A stretch of DNA of 64,000 nt from Scatophagus argus (Eukaryota > Chordata > Actinopteri > Scatophagidae): contig NC_058499.1 in the NCBI RefSeq assembly GCF_020382885.2, positions 6,123,872-6,187,871 on the forward strand, given 5' to 3'. Below the pieces are notes generated by a model. That model was not told the origin of the DNA. It made no database searches and was given only the letters and a program-made list of their open reading frames with translations. The position numbers were made by a program, and so were the translations under genes. This document shows positions 49,301-60,437 of the stretch, piece by piece. The first letter of the stretch is position 1; each line of letters begins with the position of its first letter.

Positions 49301-52300
49301 AACGCTTGCTTTGCAATGAGTCTGTCGAGTGCCTGGCCATGCCCCTGAGAATAACCTACTACTACCTCACCTTGCCCACCAACATCCCCGTCTTCACCAA
49401 CATCTTCCGCATGGGCCCCTCCCACATCATGGCTGGGGATGACATCCAGATTGCCATCATCGCTGGCAATGAGGGCGGTTTCTTCAGGACGGAGCGAGTG
49501 CCCACGGGTGGCGTGATGTCGGTGGCAAAGCTCATCAACACGCCACAGGACTTTGAGCTGTCTCTGGAGCTAAGGCTGCGTCGCCACGGGACGCTCAGCA
49601 CGTACCTGGCTAAAGTGCTGGTGTTTGTTACCCAGGAAGAGCCCAGAGTACCTTACAATCCCCTACTAGAATAAAAGAGTTATGTAGGGTTACACAAGTT
49701 ACTGCACTCTTTAAAAGGATGTGTCATTTTATATGCATTGTCCTATAGAGTTCAACCTAACACAAAATGGAGGCAAGGTGACCACAAAATGTGTTGATAA
49801 CAATACTGTACTGTATGTTGCAATATGTAAATGGTTGTTATAAAGCCAGTATTCATATTTATAACCAAAGATCATTTATGTTTCTTTCATTCATTGGCAA
49901 TTCAAATACAGAAATGTATTTAACAAAATGGACTTATAAAGGCAGACATTGTGACCGAGTGCTGCATATTCTTAAATAAAGTTCAAAACTTGGAGAAGTT
50001 AGATGAGAAGATTGATGCCACTCAATGACCATATGTGAAATATGAAGCTACCACCAGCTACTGGCCAACTTAGTTTAACATAAAGTTTGGAAACAGCATT
50101 GTCCAAAGGTATTAGAATCAGCCTACCAGCACCTCTAAAGCTCAATGATTAACATGTTGTATCTAAACAAAGTGTAAAAACGATAAATTGTGGTTTTATG
50201 TGGTTATGTGCCAGACTATTTCTTGGCTGAGTGAACTTTGCTGGAGTCTCTGCAGGTGACCTCATCCAAACTCCAGGAGTTTTTGTAGTTTCTGAGTGGC
50301 ATTGATGCTCTCATCTAACTCTCAGCAAGAAGACGATTGTGTGTTTTTCCAAGAGTATTTTTTAAAATGCTAAATTATTTTCGATTTTCAATATAACAAA
50401 TTACTACAAACCAACAGACGCAATTATTCTGGGACTTTAAGGGTCACTGGTGGTCCAGGACCCTGGGGCAGCTGCCCCCTTTGTCCTATCAGTTATTCAG
50501 CCTTGTCTCTATTACGTTACTTTTTTTTTTGTAACAGATTAACAAAAAGATGACACATCATTTTTAAGAGTGGATATGAATAAACAAGATAGCACCCAAA
50601 ATCAGATTAAAAAGCAGTTTCTTTGTACTGTAGCATTTTACATAATCAATTTTTAACACTAGAATCGAGCATGATTGTTCAGCAGTATAAATTAGGTCCA
50701 ACTGAATGTATCTTCTTGGAGGTGAGGCATTGTGGTTGCCTCTAGGTGGCGTTCTAGGTCAGGGTAAATAATAAAATGGTAAGGACCCAAGTCTGCCTAC
50801 GACCGAGTGTAATTCGATGATGCTTGCATGATAAAGTCTGACGTTTTGCAGTTTTTTATGGTTTATATGTTGGATGAACAGTTTTCTATTAAAATTGAAA
50901 TAGAAATAACACATGCTCAAGTCAAATCCAGTTCTTGATAATGGTGCATTGTGGGGTTTAATCAAATACAGCATAGGGAGCAGCTGGAATGTGAGGCTGA
51001 ATCACAAATGGAGGCATGAAGACTTCCTCACAAAGTTTCATGTTACTATTTGAACAACTTTAGTGAAAAGAAACTTCAATGATACAAATCTCTAGTAATG
51101 CATATAATTAAAGTTAAGGTACACTCTGAGAAAACAACAGATGTCTTTTAATATACATGCTGAAAACAACAGATTTTAATAAAAATGTTCATTATTAGTT
51201 ATTCTTACTTAATTAAATGATTGTTTAAGGTTTTCCCCAATCAGTAATGTTTATAAACACAGAAGCAAAACTAGCATATTTTAAGTCTACTAGGAAACAC
51301 AAAAAAGTCAAAATTCCCATCAAAATGTCAAACCCTTTAGTTTATACAATATGTGCATAGACCTCAAATTTCACTATTAATTCCATTAAGTAATTCCACA
51401 CCTCCAAATTCCAGTCAGAAATGAGCCAGATTGGACCTTTAAATGCATTTTTACTCCCACTTCCCAAACATCAGTTACCTTGCACCGCAAATTAATCTTT
51501 CTGTGGCAGTTATTTTCTTGCACATCTCTTTAGCTTCCATTACATTTTGGGCTTAATGTAAAATACACAGATTTCCACTGCGTACTGTGGGTGTAAACGC
51601 CAAAGTAGACAGATAATCCAAATGAAGGCTGAGTAAGTGACATGCGATGGGTTGCAGTGGCAAAGAAGAGGGAAATGTGCACCAGCAGGAGAGAGTATAA
51701 ATAGTTTGACATGCTGTGAGCCTGCTGCCCGAGGGCTGTGGCTTATAATAACTGTAAATTCAGATGTCCTAGGTTCCTCCTGTCCTGAGCTGTCAGGCCA
51801 GTAAGGATGCACTTGGTCCCCAGTGGGGATATCCTTAAAATAAGAACATAGTGGCGCGCAGAGGGTTTTTTCCTCCCCTTTGACATTGAGTTATGGGGCT
51901 CTGGGCTCTGGCCGGTGGTCTGAACAATTTGTGGTACAGCAACATCACCGCGCACAGAATGAATGATGCCCTACAGTGTTTGTGTTGGGGCGTTATCAAT
52001 GTGCTGACTATAAATAATAATTACCAAAAAAATAAAAGGCCCTTCGCTTGACCAGAGGACTTTCATCCAAAAAGTCTGTTTTTCTTTCTGGTCTGAAAGT
52101 ATTGGGGTTTTTCTCCTGGGCTAGGCCACGTGAGGCATGGAGAGATGAAGAAGATGTGCATTTGTGCATGTATGCACGCACGCGCGCACGCACACACACA
52201 CACACGCACACACACACACGCACACACAGACAGACACATACGCACACACACATACACGCACACACACATACGTTTGCATGCAAAAAGACCCACATGCACA

Positions 52301-55033
52301 AATGGAGAGATAAACACACATTCAGTACAAGCATGCACATACATTAACACACGGAGCTGTAATTAGCTCCACTTGCTGGCCCTGCTTTGAAGTGCCCATC
52401 TGTGTGTAAGGGGGCAGTTCATCCTGGGTCATTATCTTCTCGTAAATTTACTCTTTACCCCAACAGAGCTTTCACCTCATCCTCTAGAGCCCGCTCAGGT
52501 CTTTCTGCAGCTCAGGCCGTGGTATTATAAACTAGAAGAACATTTTGTGGGTTTGGCCTGGGCCGAAGCAAAACTTGGACCCACCCGCTAATTGCTAATT
52601 ACAAGCCCCTACCCAGTGGTGGCTTGACTTTTTGTCAGGGGCTTCTCTCCTCCTTCTCAATGGAAGGAGCCCTGCAAGCCAAGCCCTGCCTGGGCTTTGA
52701 GCTGAAGCCTATAGGTCCCCTGAGGAGCGCCAGAGATCCACAGCCCATGACTCACAATGTGGCTATATGGTTGCCATGCACATTAACATGGACTTATACA
52801 TGGCAACTTGGCTGTTTTCATAGCCCAATATAGCCGTGCACTGACTTGTCTCCTATGTGAAGACCAAGCTTGAATTTAAAAGTCAAGGCTGTCAAATTCA
52901 AGGCTTTCATTTTGTTTCAATAGTTCTCTCATGATTGCAAGTTTCTCATCGTTTCAAAGACTATCTCTTGATTTATGAGGTTGTTAATGCCTTAAAAACC
53001 TCTCTCAAAGTCTTATGTAGCAGACAGGCAGTGAATAGCGATACTTCAGGTGGCGTTAGCTTTAGGAGCCAGTGGAGGCCCTCCATTCCCTCCGACCTGT
53101 CACTGATTAGTCTGTGGAATAAACAAAGCCCTAAATAATAGGATGAGAGCTGCCCTGGGGAGAGGCTGGGGAGTTGTCTAGTCATGTTGCTCACAATTTA
53201 GGAGTCTTTTAGAACACTCCCTTGCCCCATAAATCCTCTTCAAGAGATTATCTAACATGAAGCCGGGGATGCTCAGCAAATCCAAATATTTTCCTGAACA
53301 GGTTGTGGATCATTCTCTGTGAGTGTAGTAATTCATTTCCCACACAGCTTGAAATCAGAAAAGCATCAATGGCAACGCTGGTCTTCACAGGCTACAGAGT
53401 TTGGCTTCTGCATGAGCTTTGGCTGTTGTTGGTTTATTATTCTTCCAAACCACATAGAATTTGATTATTTTTGATGTTGACTGCTATAGCCGCCATTGAA
53501 GTTGTCTCACTGAGTTCTTGATTACGCAGTCGGTTGCACCCAAGGATGCCCTGTTATTGTGAGCTTTAGAAACCAAAGGCGGTTGACTCTGAAGTCTTTA
53601 AATAGCTATTACCTAATGGTCAGAGGCTGTGTGTGTTTGTGTTTTCTTTTTTTTGTGGGTGTGTGTGCTTGTCCTCTCCTTTAGAGCTGCAAGGCTTCAA
53701 CGCTCTGACATTATTCGTTGTATAAAGACCTGTCAACCCAATGACATCGCCTGTGTTCTGGACCCCACGCACTCAGTGTCCCACACTTTCATCTCCTTAC
53801 CCACCTTCAGAGAGTTCACAAGGCCAGATGGTAAGTCTTTTTTCTCTGTGAATACTAATGATGATAAAAAAAAAAAATTTGGAGCAAAGCAAAAGTGCAA
53901 AAAAGGTTACATTAAGTTACATTAATGTACAGCTGAAAGAAAATTTCTTGAGGAATAAGGTTTTAAAAGAAGTGTTTGTCATTTTGATAATAAGATATGT
54001 TTATTACCATTTTTGCTTTGTTAGATGATAAGATTGATAGCACTATCATATCAAGAGTTGTACTGATCTCCTAATCTAACTAATCTGATCTCCTAATCTA
54101 ATTAGGGAATAATTGTATTTCCTAAAATGTTGAACCACTGCTTTAACACAATGCTTCAAAAACTACTGTTCATCTAATCTTAGCTAAAATTTCTCCCATG
54201 TATCCCCCTATGCCGCATTTTCACTAATCCAAAAAGGCCCATAAATGTGTTTTCATTTTCTGAAGGAGTGTCCCGGTTAAGATCTTTTGGAAACAACAAA
54301 TTTGAAGACAGCATGATAACTTTTTTTGGTCCTCAGCCCACTTTTCTTTTGAGCTCTACTTCAGGTACATTAACATCTGAACACCCATCCAATACATTTT
54401 CCTGCAATTGTCAGAATCTATATTACCAGCTCTGGCCCCCAAATGATCTATTCCATGAGGTTCTCCATGCAGTCAGGGCTTGGCTGGCCCACACAAGTGC
54501 CATGCTGTTGCATAGCAGTAACCATGGTAATCACACGCAGACAATGACAGCTGACAAGCATCTATTGGCTGGCATGCAGTGCATGTTTCAGACACATTCA
54601 TGCTCAGCGTCATGGAGAGTTAAGCTCTTGTCATTTCTCATAAGTTCTGAGTTGGGAAAGGACTCGAGGCCCTTCAATCGAACAACAGTATTGAAAAGCC
54701 TCAACCTTCCTGTGACCCTCTCAGCGTATAATAAGCACAGATCTTTCATTTCCCGTTTTATTGTCTTTCTCTTGGAAAGAAAAAAAAAAAAGAAAAGCAA
54801 GATTTGGCATAAGCTTGGTGGTGCAATCCCATAGTGATTATAAGGGTTTAGTCACCAAAGGGTTTTTGTGTCTAATTAATATCTTCCGACAGAGATTGTT
54901 TTCCTGAGAACCACGGTGCCAGCTTATGGATCCTATCACTTAGGCAGTTACGACGTCAAGTTTGACATCCTGGAGGGCAATGTGGAGAACGCCTTCGACA
55001 TCATCAAGAGGGTAGAGAATGGAATGTATGTGG
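35843..55033 (+). CDS. fbln1: Fibulin-1 (isoforms C and D; D is cut by the window edge)
   Basis: Secreted calcium-binding matrix glycoprotein found in basement membranes and elastic fibres. Common exons: 35843-35897, 39437-39539, 41320-41449, 43206-43365, 44060-44122, 44216-44302, 44482-44619, 44716-44853, 45435-45578, 45680-45805, 45905-46030, 46600-46719, 47856-47987 and 48074-48197. After these, the C isoform uses 49293-49674 (stop inside). The D isoform uses 53685-53830 and 54893-55033 plus at least one exon beyond 64000. Isoform C is 675 aa (human 683). Order: signal peptide 1-18, three anaphylatoxin-like modules, nine EGF-like modules one per exon from 44216 on, then the fibulin-type C-terminal module. 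The D exons read [19 protein letters not shown] and [14 protein letters not shown], close to human fibulin-1D, which excludes fibulin-2. All splice phases agree. Confidence 0.95.
38994..39019. repeat. Poly-T tract in fbln1 intron 1
   Basis: A run of about 26 T. A long A-rich stretch with AAAC and AAAT units lies at 38629-38700. Confidence 0.9.
41637..41668. repeat. (GT)n microsatellite
   Basis: Sixteen uninterrupted units in fbln1 intron 3. Confidence 0.95.
42684..42714. repeat. (AC)n microsatellite
   Basis: About fifteen uninterrupted units in fbln1 intron 3. Confidence 0.95.
42907..42942. repeat. (TCTG)n microsatellite
   Basis: Nine tetranucleotide units, 260 bases before fbln1 exon 4. 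Confidence 0.95.
44060..48197 (+). CDS. fbln1: fbln1 exons 5-14: hinge and nine EGF-like modules
   Basis: A short acidic, Asn-rich hinge exon (44060-44122) ends QCK. The next exon (44216-44302) is the first EGF. The following eight exons each begin with a calcium-binding signature: DINEC, DIDEC, DINEC, DIDEC, DINEC, DVNEC, DMDEC, DIDEC. Most carry the C-x-N-x4-F/Y-x-C hydroxylation motif, for example [10 protein letters not shown] and [10 protein letters not shown]. All modules start and end in phase 1 except the last, which ends in phase 2 (QA) to meet either alternative 3' exon. Confidence 0.95.
48216..48791 (-). mobile_element. 3' part of a non-LTR retrotransposon (LINE)
   Basis: Read on the minus strand, an open frame at 48558-48791 contains [19 protein letters not shown] and [20 protein letters not shown], which I recognise as the C-terminal end of fish LINE reverse-transcriptase polyproteins. 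It is followed by AT-rich sequence, an AATAAAGTCTTTT block and a tail of TGATTC repeats (48216-48234). It is 5'-truncated, as usual. It lies in the fbln1 intron after exon 14. Confidence 0.75.
49293..49674 (+). CDS. fbln1: fbln1 alternative terminal exon, isoform C
   Basis: Encodes [13 protein letters not shown], then [21 protein letters not shown] and [16 protein letters not shown], all matching the human fibulin-1C domain III. NES is a sequon. It ends [13 protein letters not shown], about a dozen residues beyond the human C terminus. Confidence 0.94.
49975..49980 (+). terminator. Poly(A) signal for fbln1 isoform C
   Basis: Canonical AATAAA 300 bases after the isoform C stop, in AT-rich sequence. 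Confidence 0.6.
49981..53684 (+). other. Intron between the fbln1 C and D exons
   Basis: AT-rich, with an alternating CA/CG microsatellite at 52174-52271. No conserved coding exon is visible. Confidence 0.6.
52174..52271. repeat. (CA)n / CACG microsatellite
   Basis: About 100 bases of alternating CA with CG and GACA interruptions, including GCACGCGCGCAC, a Z-DNA-prone composition. Confidence 0.9.
53685..53830 (+). CDS. fbln1: fbln1 isoform D exon 1 (domain III start)
   Basis: Phase-2 acceptor TTTAG, then [20 protein letters not shown] and on to [19 protein letters not shown] donor. It aligns with human KTDTVRCIKSCRPNDVTC. Confidence 0.93.
54063..54106. repeat. 22-bp tandem duplication
   Basis: CTGATCTCCTAATCTAACTA and its two following bases occur twice in a row with a few end differences, in the intron between the two D exons. 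Confidence 0.7.
54893..55033 (+). CDS. fbln1: fbln1 isoform D exon 2
   Basis: Encodes [34 protein letters not shown] and NGMYV, and ends in phase 1 at GTGAGT. The human counterpart continues with VVRQVRPIVGP and ends VSEYWF. No such exon is visible up to 64000. Confidence 0.93.
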
Positions 55034-56361
55034 GTGAGTACATGGATTTTACTTTGCCTTGTGTTATCAAGTCAGGCTGAACCAACCTGCAAACATTTGG
55101 CAAAGGCAGCTTTAATATGCTGCCTGTACCCCCCGACAGCCTTCATGACTAGTAAATGCATTCTCTTTTTGAAAAAGGAGGCAGTTTCTTAGAATTTATT
55201 TATTTCTTAAAATCAAACTCACATGTGCACATTGAGAAGGGGCAAAATATCCCATAAAGAATGACTGGATGCGCTGACATAAGTACATCTGACATGGCCC
55301 GTTATGGTCTTTGCAGTGTGGTGGCATCATGTAGCTGTCATCATCTGTACTGGGGTTCTTGGTGTCTGTGTCCTTGGAGGGTTGTCCTCTGAGTGGCTCT
55401 CTGAGACAGACAAAGGCTTGTTTTTGTCTCACCAGATATTTGGCATCAGTTTCTTGTGGTTGAACAACGTACCATTTAATTCACTTATCTATGGCTATAT
55501 GTACTCCGAGCAAATCGTTATTTTCCACAGTAACATATGGTGGTTGGAATATCCAGGAGCAGTATATAGGAATCTCACATGTATGCAGGCATATTGCAGC
55601 TGACAAACAGTTCATCATAAGTAACTGTTCTGTGACTGCCAGCATGCAAAAGGAACCTTGCACCAGTGCAAGCAGGAACAGCAGATACCATCTGCAGTGG
55701 TGTATAACAACAATACAAGTTTGGAAGAAGCCACCTCCATCCTACAGTCTGGCTGCTGCCCAAGGCTGCTGCACCTCTGTGGGAGAACTGAACTGAGCCT
55801 TGGTTTTGGGTACATGAGGGTGTTGTGAGCCCAAAGATGACACATTGTTGGGCCTGTCTAGGTGTTTTTGTTTTGGTTTTGTACTGAGATGCAGGCAAGC
55901 TGGTAGTGGAAGGAAAGCGTCTTCCCTCGGTGATGGATGAAGGGATGGCTTGTCAGTATGCACATCTGTCTTTACAGAATGAAAGGGAGAGAGGGAGGAG
56001 GAGAGGGTGTGGGACTGCGCTGGTTCAGGCCAGATTGTGGGCTCATGCACTCTCTTGTACACTTGTGCAGAAACAGATGTGTGATTATCAAATGCACCAA
56101 AATTCACACAAAGACACGAGAGAAAAAATGTTTATAACCAGCAATAATTATAATGTAATTCCCTGTTAAAGCAGTTATAATTATATCGTACTGTCTTCTA
56201 ATGTTATGTTTTTGCTGGAATGCGCAATGGTGTAATTCTGCATGAGTGATAAGCCTTATTTTGTAATATATCATCTACTGAGCAGTGTGTCTGTGTGCAT
56301 GTGTGTAAAGAGGACTTAGGAGAAATTCCCTGTTTATAGTGGTGCTCATTTACAGGAGCAA

Positions 56362-56364
<3 letters not shown>

Positions 56365-56418
<54 letters not shown>
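56365..56418. repeat. (TG)n microsatellite
   Basis: Twenty-seven uninterrupted units, the longest simple repeat in the window. Confidence 0.95.
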
Positions 56419-56421
<3 letters not shown>

Positions 56422-59400
56422 GAAGCAGAGAGAATAAAATTGCAGAGAGAGAAAGACAAAGTGAGACACTTTGATTCAATGAAAGAGGAAAGAGAGAGAA
56501 AGAAAATATGTGCAGAAGTAATCCTGGGTGCTTTGCTTCATGTGGTTAAATGTATTGTTCCATTTCCCCACACTAGGCCTCAGTGTCTCGCCGAGCATTA
56601 GAGCACTTAAACTGGCGACCACATGAAAGACCTGTTTGTGAGAAGTCACTTCTCTCCCAAACCCAATGGATGCTTATTGGATGCAGCTCTTGCATGTTAG
56701 CACCAGTTGCCCCTCACATATCCAAATTGAGGCCCTGTGCACTCAAGCCTTTTGGTCACTGACTGCTTACTGCAAAGTGTGGCGTCCATAGTGCGATGAA
56801 GGCCCTCTTGGTTTTATTTAGTGGGTTGTGCCGCTGGTGCTTTGGCCCACAGATGCTGCTGTTGCATAACTATTGTATGAGGCTTGCTGACGTGTCACTT
56901 AAGGAAGCTTAGTTTCCAGTATCTCCAGTGTCTCCAACAGTGGTATTACAGTTTGGTGGGATGTGAAGAGTAGCAGACATTGAGGCTCCACTAATGAACA
57001 AGTGCGTGAACTCAAACTAACTTTGGCCATTATTTTTGGCCACTTTGCGTGTTTTTGAAAGGGACAAAAGAGGCAATTAGCTATCCCCAGAACCTCTTTG
57101 CTAACTTGAAAAAGTGATTCTTAAAAGGTTTGATTGGCTGTCACACTGTTCCCTTGTGCTCACTTACTCACCATCTTAAAACTAGTTGACTGCATAATGG
57201 CATGCAATGTAAACTCATACGTGCATTTACACACACACGTGCACATACACGTATAGAAGCTGACAATACACCAAATAGTGTGAGAACTGCACCACTCTTT
57301 CCTAGTTCCTGGTCATCCATCACTGGCTTTCCCACCACTGTCACGTCTGGAAGACAATCCTGACAGCCTTATGCATCTGTGCAAATATAACTGGCCCTCA
57401 GCACTTGGAAAACATGATCAGAACCAATAAAACACTTAGAGATTCCCATGACGACCACAGTAGCAGAGTGGTGACCACACAAATCCCCGCAGGTATGCAT
57501 AGCAGATCCACCACAGTGATATTCTATAATCCTCACAAGAAAGAGAACATTTGCAACACATCATACACATATTTGGAAACATGAACAGTGGAGGAATGCA
57601 TTACTCATGCTGATGCTGTCATCCACTTTTGATGAGGGACAGGTTGTTTGAATAGGGTTGATAACGGGTTGATTGATTTTGGCAGTCAGCAGGTGGATGG
57701 TTGAGTCCTCCCTTTGAAAACACTGGAAAACACTGTGGTCTCTGCTGGAAACATGGGCTGAGTCTCTCACCTCTGACAAAATGCTGTCAGTGACATAAAT
57801 CATTGTGGGGATCAATATTGCCTTTGACCACTCCCAGTGGGTGCATCATGGACTAATGTATCATGGTTGGCTCGCTGAGCATACGTGCATTTTTTTCAGC
57901 TGATTTCGCTGTTATGTCATAGACGTCGACGACAAATTCTGCAAATACGAATAGAACAGTTAGTAAAGTCAACGTGAATATCAGTAACTATACAGATAGA
58001 CAATGTTTATACAATTTTGTGACTTGTGCATGTGTGACTTTTACTTGAGTCAACCAGCTGAATGTCCAGTATCAATGTGTGTAAATCAAAGACAATATAA
58101 TCAGTAGCCAACTGTGGAATCGAATAGTCAGTGCATATTTAGTCATCTCTTGATTGTGTCCAAATGACTCATCTTGCGTAATTATTTGTCATGGAAGGCT
58201 TTTATTGTAGCATTAATCACTGCTGTCAAATTCCTTCAAGCCAAATGAGAAAAGAAAAGCTGTTTTTTTAAAAAAGTAATATTTATGTTTATCTTACTGG
58301 AGAGCAAAAGACACTACAGCATATTCTCTTCATGAATCCTACCCATCCTCTGGTGAAACTGTGAGCCTGAGACGCTGCAGTAAAATTCCATTCATTTTTG
58401 AAATGCAGATGAAAATATGTCTTTGCGGTTTATATCCTGTGCAGAGAATAAATACCTTTTACATTGCCACTGGCACAGGGCGGACAGCCAGTGAGGCAGA
58501 GAGAATGATGAATGGAAGAGGAAGTGGACACGCTGTCTCTGTGCAGGTAGTCATGGTTGTCGGTGCAGCCGTCCACAGTGGCTGGTGGAATGTGACCTCA
58601 CTGTGTGAGACATGACTACTTCAGAGCCAGTGGAGCTTGTGGCTCTGGCTTGTGGCTGTGCTGGTGAGAAGTTGAAGACAGCAGCGGAGATAAGAAGAAA
58701 ACTAGCTCCTCGAGTTTGAGTGGCTGTCATTGGGATGATTTGGTAGCAGCTGGCCCACCAGAGTGCGCCAAGCCCATAGAGAATCCTTGTCTGCTCCACA
58801 AGAGCTTTGCACAGTACAGCTAATCAAAACAGGGTCTTCTCCACCTAACAACACCATAGTCAAAAACACAATCCTCCTCGAGTGGTCCATCATTAATATC
58901 CCGATGAAGAGATAGCAATGCAGATATGTCATGCTCACAGAGACATACATGTACACAGTCAAAAACATACTGGTATGTACGCATACAGCACATATTAGCT
59001 TACTTGCAATAAAACTGTCTTAATAATTCATCAGTTACACTTACCTCCCTCGGTTTGCTGAGCCATTTAATTTATACTCATCATTACTCTTTGCTGTCTG
59101 GCACTGTGATTTTAAGAAGATGTAACTTTGTTTAGGTAAGTTCACAAGGCTCAGTTCACAAAATTAATGCTCATGCAGTAACATGCCAAAATAGATGGCC
59201 AAGTACTTAAACAGCTTATCAAAACTGTACACTTTCTGCCATTTATAATGTAGATGGAGAATATAATATAAAACCCTGATTTAAAATACAAACAAAGCAG
59301 GTTTTCATCTCATATCCTTTCCATTTAGTCTACTTTGTCAAGTCTATTTTCTGCTCTTTAGTTATGGGCCCGAGCTCTGAAAGATCACTTGCGATGCAGC

Positions 59401-60379
59401 GCAAAGGTTGTGGTAAAGATAATGGTGCATGTTATGTCATCTTAGCTGCTTTGGCCCACAATTGCTATAACAGAGAGTCCATGAAAAGAACAAACCAATC
59501 CCTTATGACTACTTTTCAGTGATGTCAGTACCCAGTGAGTGACACTGTCCAACAATGACCCACGGGCCATTTGAGAGATCTGCAACTATGACTCGCTGTT
59601 AATTGACCTTAAAATATCAAGCCACATATGCTGGCCTTTCAGAGCAGGAGTGGGCAGGCCTCCTACCCCCTCTCTCGAGTGGTCACAGTTGTGTTTGGAC
59701 AGCCTGACTTGACTGGTCATCCTTGTACCAGTGACCTGGCTGTAAACACATGATCCACTCCCTGAGGGCCCTGTACACTCTGTCTCCGTACAGAGGGTTG
59801 TGCTGGCAAAATGAATGGATTGTATTTCAGCTACACTGATGGGTTATCAAAACTGAAATTGGTTGTGTTGCTAATGGGGTAACAAGGGAGCTAGTTAGCA
59901 TTATTTTTGGCAAATTTCATACCTTTTATGGCCTTTTGGAGCAAATGTTTCAGGCTGTAAAGAGAGAGTCACTGAAAAAGAAATCACTCTATGCTGTCTT
60001 TACATGAGAGCCAGCAGTGCTCAGTTGTACATCAGTGATATGGTTAGATACAAAACATATCACAGTTATAGTGATAATGATGCTGAAGAATGTCCTCTAG
60101 TACCCTGTTTGCATAGTGGAACTTTGTACAGCACCTGGATACTCTCCAACGGTTTCACTGTAGTGAGCATGCATAGCACCACAACCAGTGTGTCATTATA
60201 CAATACTGTGGTGAGGCCAATGCATATTTTTCATTTGTCTCTGGTGTTAAACCCGTTCATTTTGGATTTTGTCATACACTTCCTCGCTGAGTTGTAGAAA
60301 CCAGAAAACCCCGAAATTGTACTGTTTACATGTAACCCTTCAATATTGCAGCCATCGTGGCCATGAAGGATGACAAATG

Positions 60380-60437
60380 CCTAAATAAATACATACTAGT
60401 AGCAGTATCTCTGCTACTAGTATGCATTTATTTAAGG
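60380..60437. repeat. Near-perfect inverted repeat (26-bp stem, 5-nt loop)
   Basis: The left arm ends ATACATACTAGTAGCAG and the right arm starts CTGCTACTAGTATGCAT. The arms pair over about 26 bases with one substitution and one single-base bulge around the loop TATCT. It lies inside the last fbln1 intron. Its nature is unknown: hairpin RNA, transposon end pair or chance palindrome. Confidence 0.8.

Noticed and set aside
54247..54834. 195-codon open frame in the fbln1 D intron
   Set aside because: It opens with GTG, not ATG, has no recognisable domain, lies between two well-supported exons and ends in a poly-A-derived lysine run. Likely chance.
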